Positions 4,786 through 5,606 of a DNA stretch of 5,606 nt are shown here, in pieces; within the stretch, counting starts at the first letter, position 1; every line of letters starts with the position of its first letter. The position numbers were made by a program, and so were the translations under genes. The notes under the pieces were generated by a model. It was not told where the DNA came from, did no database searches, and worked only from the letters and a program-made list of their open reading frames with translations. This stretch comes from Rickettsiales bacterium (GTDB taxonomy: Bacteria > Pseudomonadota > Alphaproteobacteria > Rickettsiales > Rickettsiaceae). The DNA is taken from positions 1-5,606 of the forward strand of contig CANNRM010000052.1 of NCBI GenBank assembly GCA_947508155.1, read 5' to 3'.

Positions 4786-5606
4786 ATGGAGTATGTAGCA
4801 AAAATGAACTTAGATATGGCTATTGTTGTAGCATTTTTAATAATGAATCTAGGTCTTGGTATCATGGCTGGTAAAGGTATCAAAACCATCAAGGAATACG
4901 CAATTGGTGATAGAAATTTTAGTACAGCAACGCTCGCTGCGACTATTATTGCTACTTGGATTAGTGGAAGCTATTTTACTGTGTGTATTTCTCAGACTTA
5001 TACTGAAGGAGTATGGTTTATTCCCGCTGTTGTAGCAGAAATGATATCATTATTAGTTGTTGGATACGTTTTGGCATCAAGGATGAAAGAGTTTTTTGGC
5101 AGTATATCAGTGGCTGAAACCATGGGTAATTTATATGGTAAAAATGTGAGGTTTATAACAGCTATATGTTCTATTGCTCAAGCTGTTGGCATGACGGCAT
5201 TACAAATTCAGGTTTTCTCATCGGTATTTAGCTATTTTCTTGAGTTTTCATATTTATACGCTACGTGCATCTGTAGTTGTGTTGTTATTTTTTATTCCAC
5301 TTGGGGTGGGATAAAAGCTGTTACATTTACAGATACAATTCAATTTTTGACATTTGGTATATTTATCCCATTGTTTTTCTTTTTTGTGTGCAAAGTATTT
5401 GGTGATGTTGATGCTATAACTAATGCGGTCCAAACGAATCCAATACTTGATTATACGCAATTGATAAATTGGCAGAATCCAAAATTTTGGCCTGGTTTAG
5501 CTATGTTCATTTGGTTCTTGGTCCCAGACATGAGTTCTACAGCTTTTCAGAGAGTTTTGATGGCAAAAGATACTAAACAAGTAGGGGATGCTTTTAAGAT
5601 AGCAGC
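4786..5606 (+). CDS. Sodium:solute symporter family protein, 3' end outside window
   Basis: The first 273 codons of an inner-membrane transporter of the SSS family (PutP/PanF/vSGLT superfamily), which couple Na+ entry to solute uptake. The family mark is YSTWGGIKAVTFTDTIQF at 170-187, matching the YTxxGGxxAVxxTDxxQ pattern. The N-terminal helix is followed by EYAIGDRNF (37-45), the usual place of the (F/Y)xLGxR motif. Hydrophobic segments lie at about 8-28, 47-67, 76-95, 122-146, 150-170, 184-204 and 230-248. PDMSSTAFQR (248-257) fits the conserved loop after the sixth core helix. The Asp that binds Na+ in PutP (D55) appears not to be kept near residues 57-58, so the coupling ion and substrate are uncertain; proline or pantothenate would be guesses. 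In Rickettsiales such domains are often joined to a sensor histidine kinase, which cannot be judged here because the gene is cut. It diverges from lpd. The start at 4786 is chosen for the AAGG upstream; 4804 is the alternative. Confidence 0.9.
   Translation, partial: MEYVAKMNLDMAIVVAFLIMNLGLGIMAGKGIKTIKEYAIGDRNFSTATLAATIIATWISGSYFTVCISQTYTEGVWFIPAVVAEMISLLVVGYVLASRMKEFFGSISVAETMGNLYGKNVRFITAICSIAQAVGMTALQIQVFSSVFSYFLEFSYLYATCICSCVVIFYSTWGGIKAVTFTDTIQFLTFGIFIPLFFFFVCKVFGDVDAITNAVQTNPILDYTQLINWQNPKFWPGLAMFIWFLVPDMSSTAFQRVLMAKDTKQVGDAFKIA

Overview
The window looks like chromosome from an AT-rich, host-associated alphaproteobacterium, most likely a member of the Rickettsiales or a similar intracellular lineage. 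The evidence is its low GC, a RAP-domain-like protein, a Na+/solute symporter of the kind seen in Rickettsiales, a protein built like a tyrosine-phosphorylated host-directed effector, and a short palindromic repeat of the ATCCCGG...CCGGGAT kind common in those genomes. The species cannot be named from the sequence.

Layout. Positions 1-1263 (minus) hold most of a gene for a protein with a RAP-like (restriction-endonuclease-fold) domain and an acidic, low-complexity tail; its 3' end lies outside the window. It has a near-consensus sigma-70 promoter at 1296-1324. Diverging from it, 1512-2837 (plus) encodes a 441-residue protein with an N-terminal heptad repeat, a middle helical region, and a disordered C-terminal half carrying six EPIYA-like tyrosine motifs and two PxLPxK proline motifs. 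A convergent 401-bp gap (2838-3238) follows and is dominated by a 136-bp nested palindrome (2974-3109). Next is lpd (3239-4633, minus), a complete dihydrolipoamide dehydrogenase. Diverging from lpd, 4786-5606 (plus) is the first 273 codons of a sodium:solute symporter family protein that runs off the window.

The genes do not form one operon: they are two divergent pairs facing each other across the palindrome. Lpd is housekeeping metabolism (E3 of the 2-oxoacid dehydrogenase complexes) and the symporter is nutrient or ion uptake. The main novelty is the 441-residue protein. Its repeated EP(I/L)Y-x-x-hydrophobic motifs, an ITAM-like pair, two Crk-type SH3 ligands and a basic C-terminus together suggest a secreted effector that host kinases would phosphorylate and that would gather SH2 and SH3 proteins. 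This is inferred from motifs only. The RAP-like protein next to it is the second least ordinary gene.
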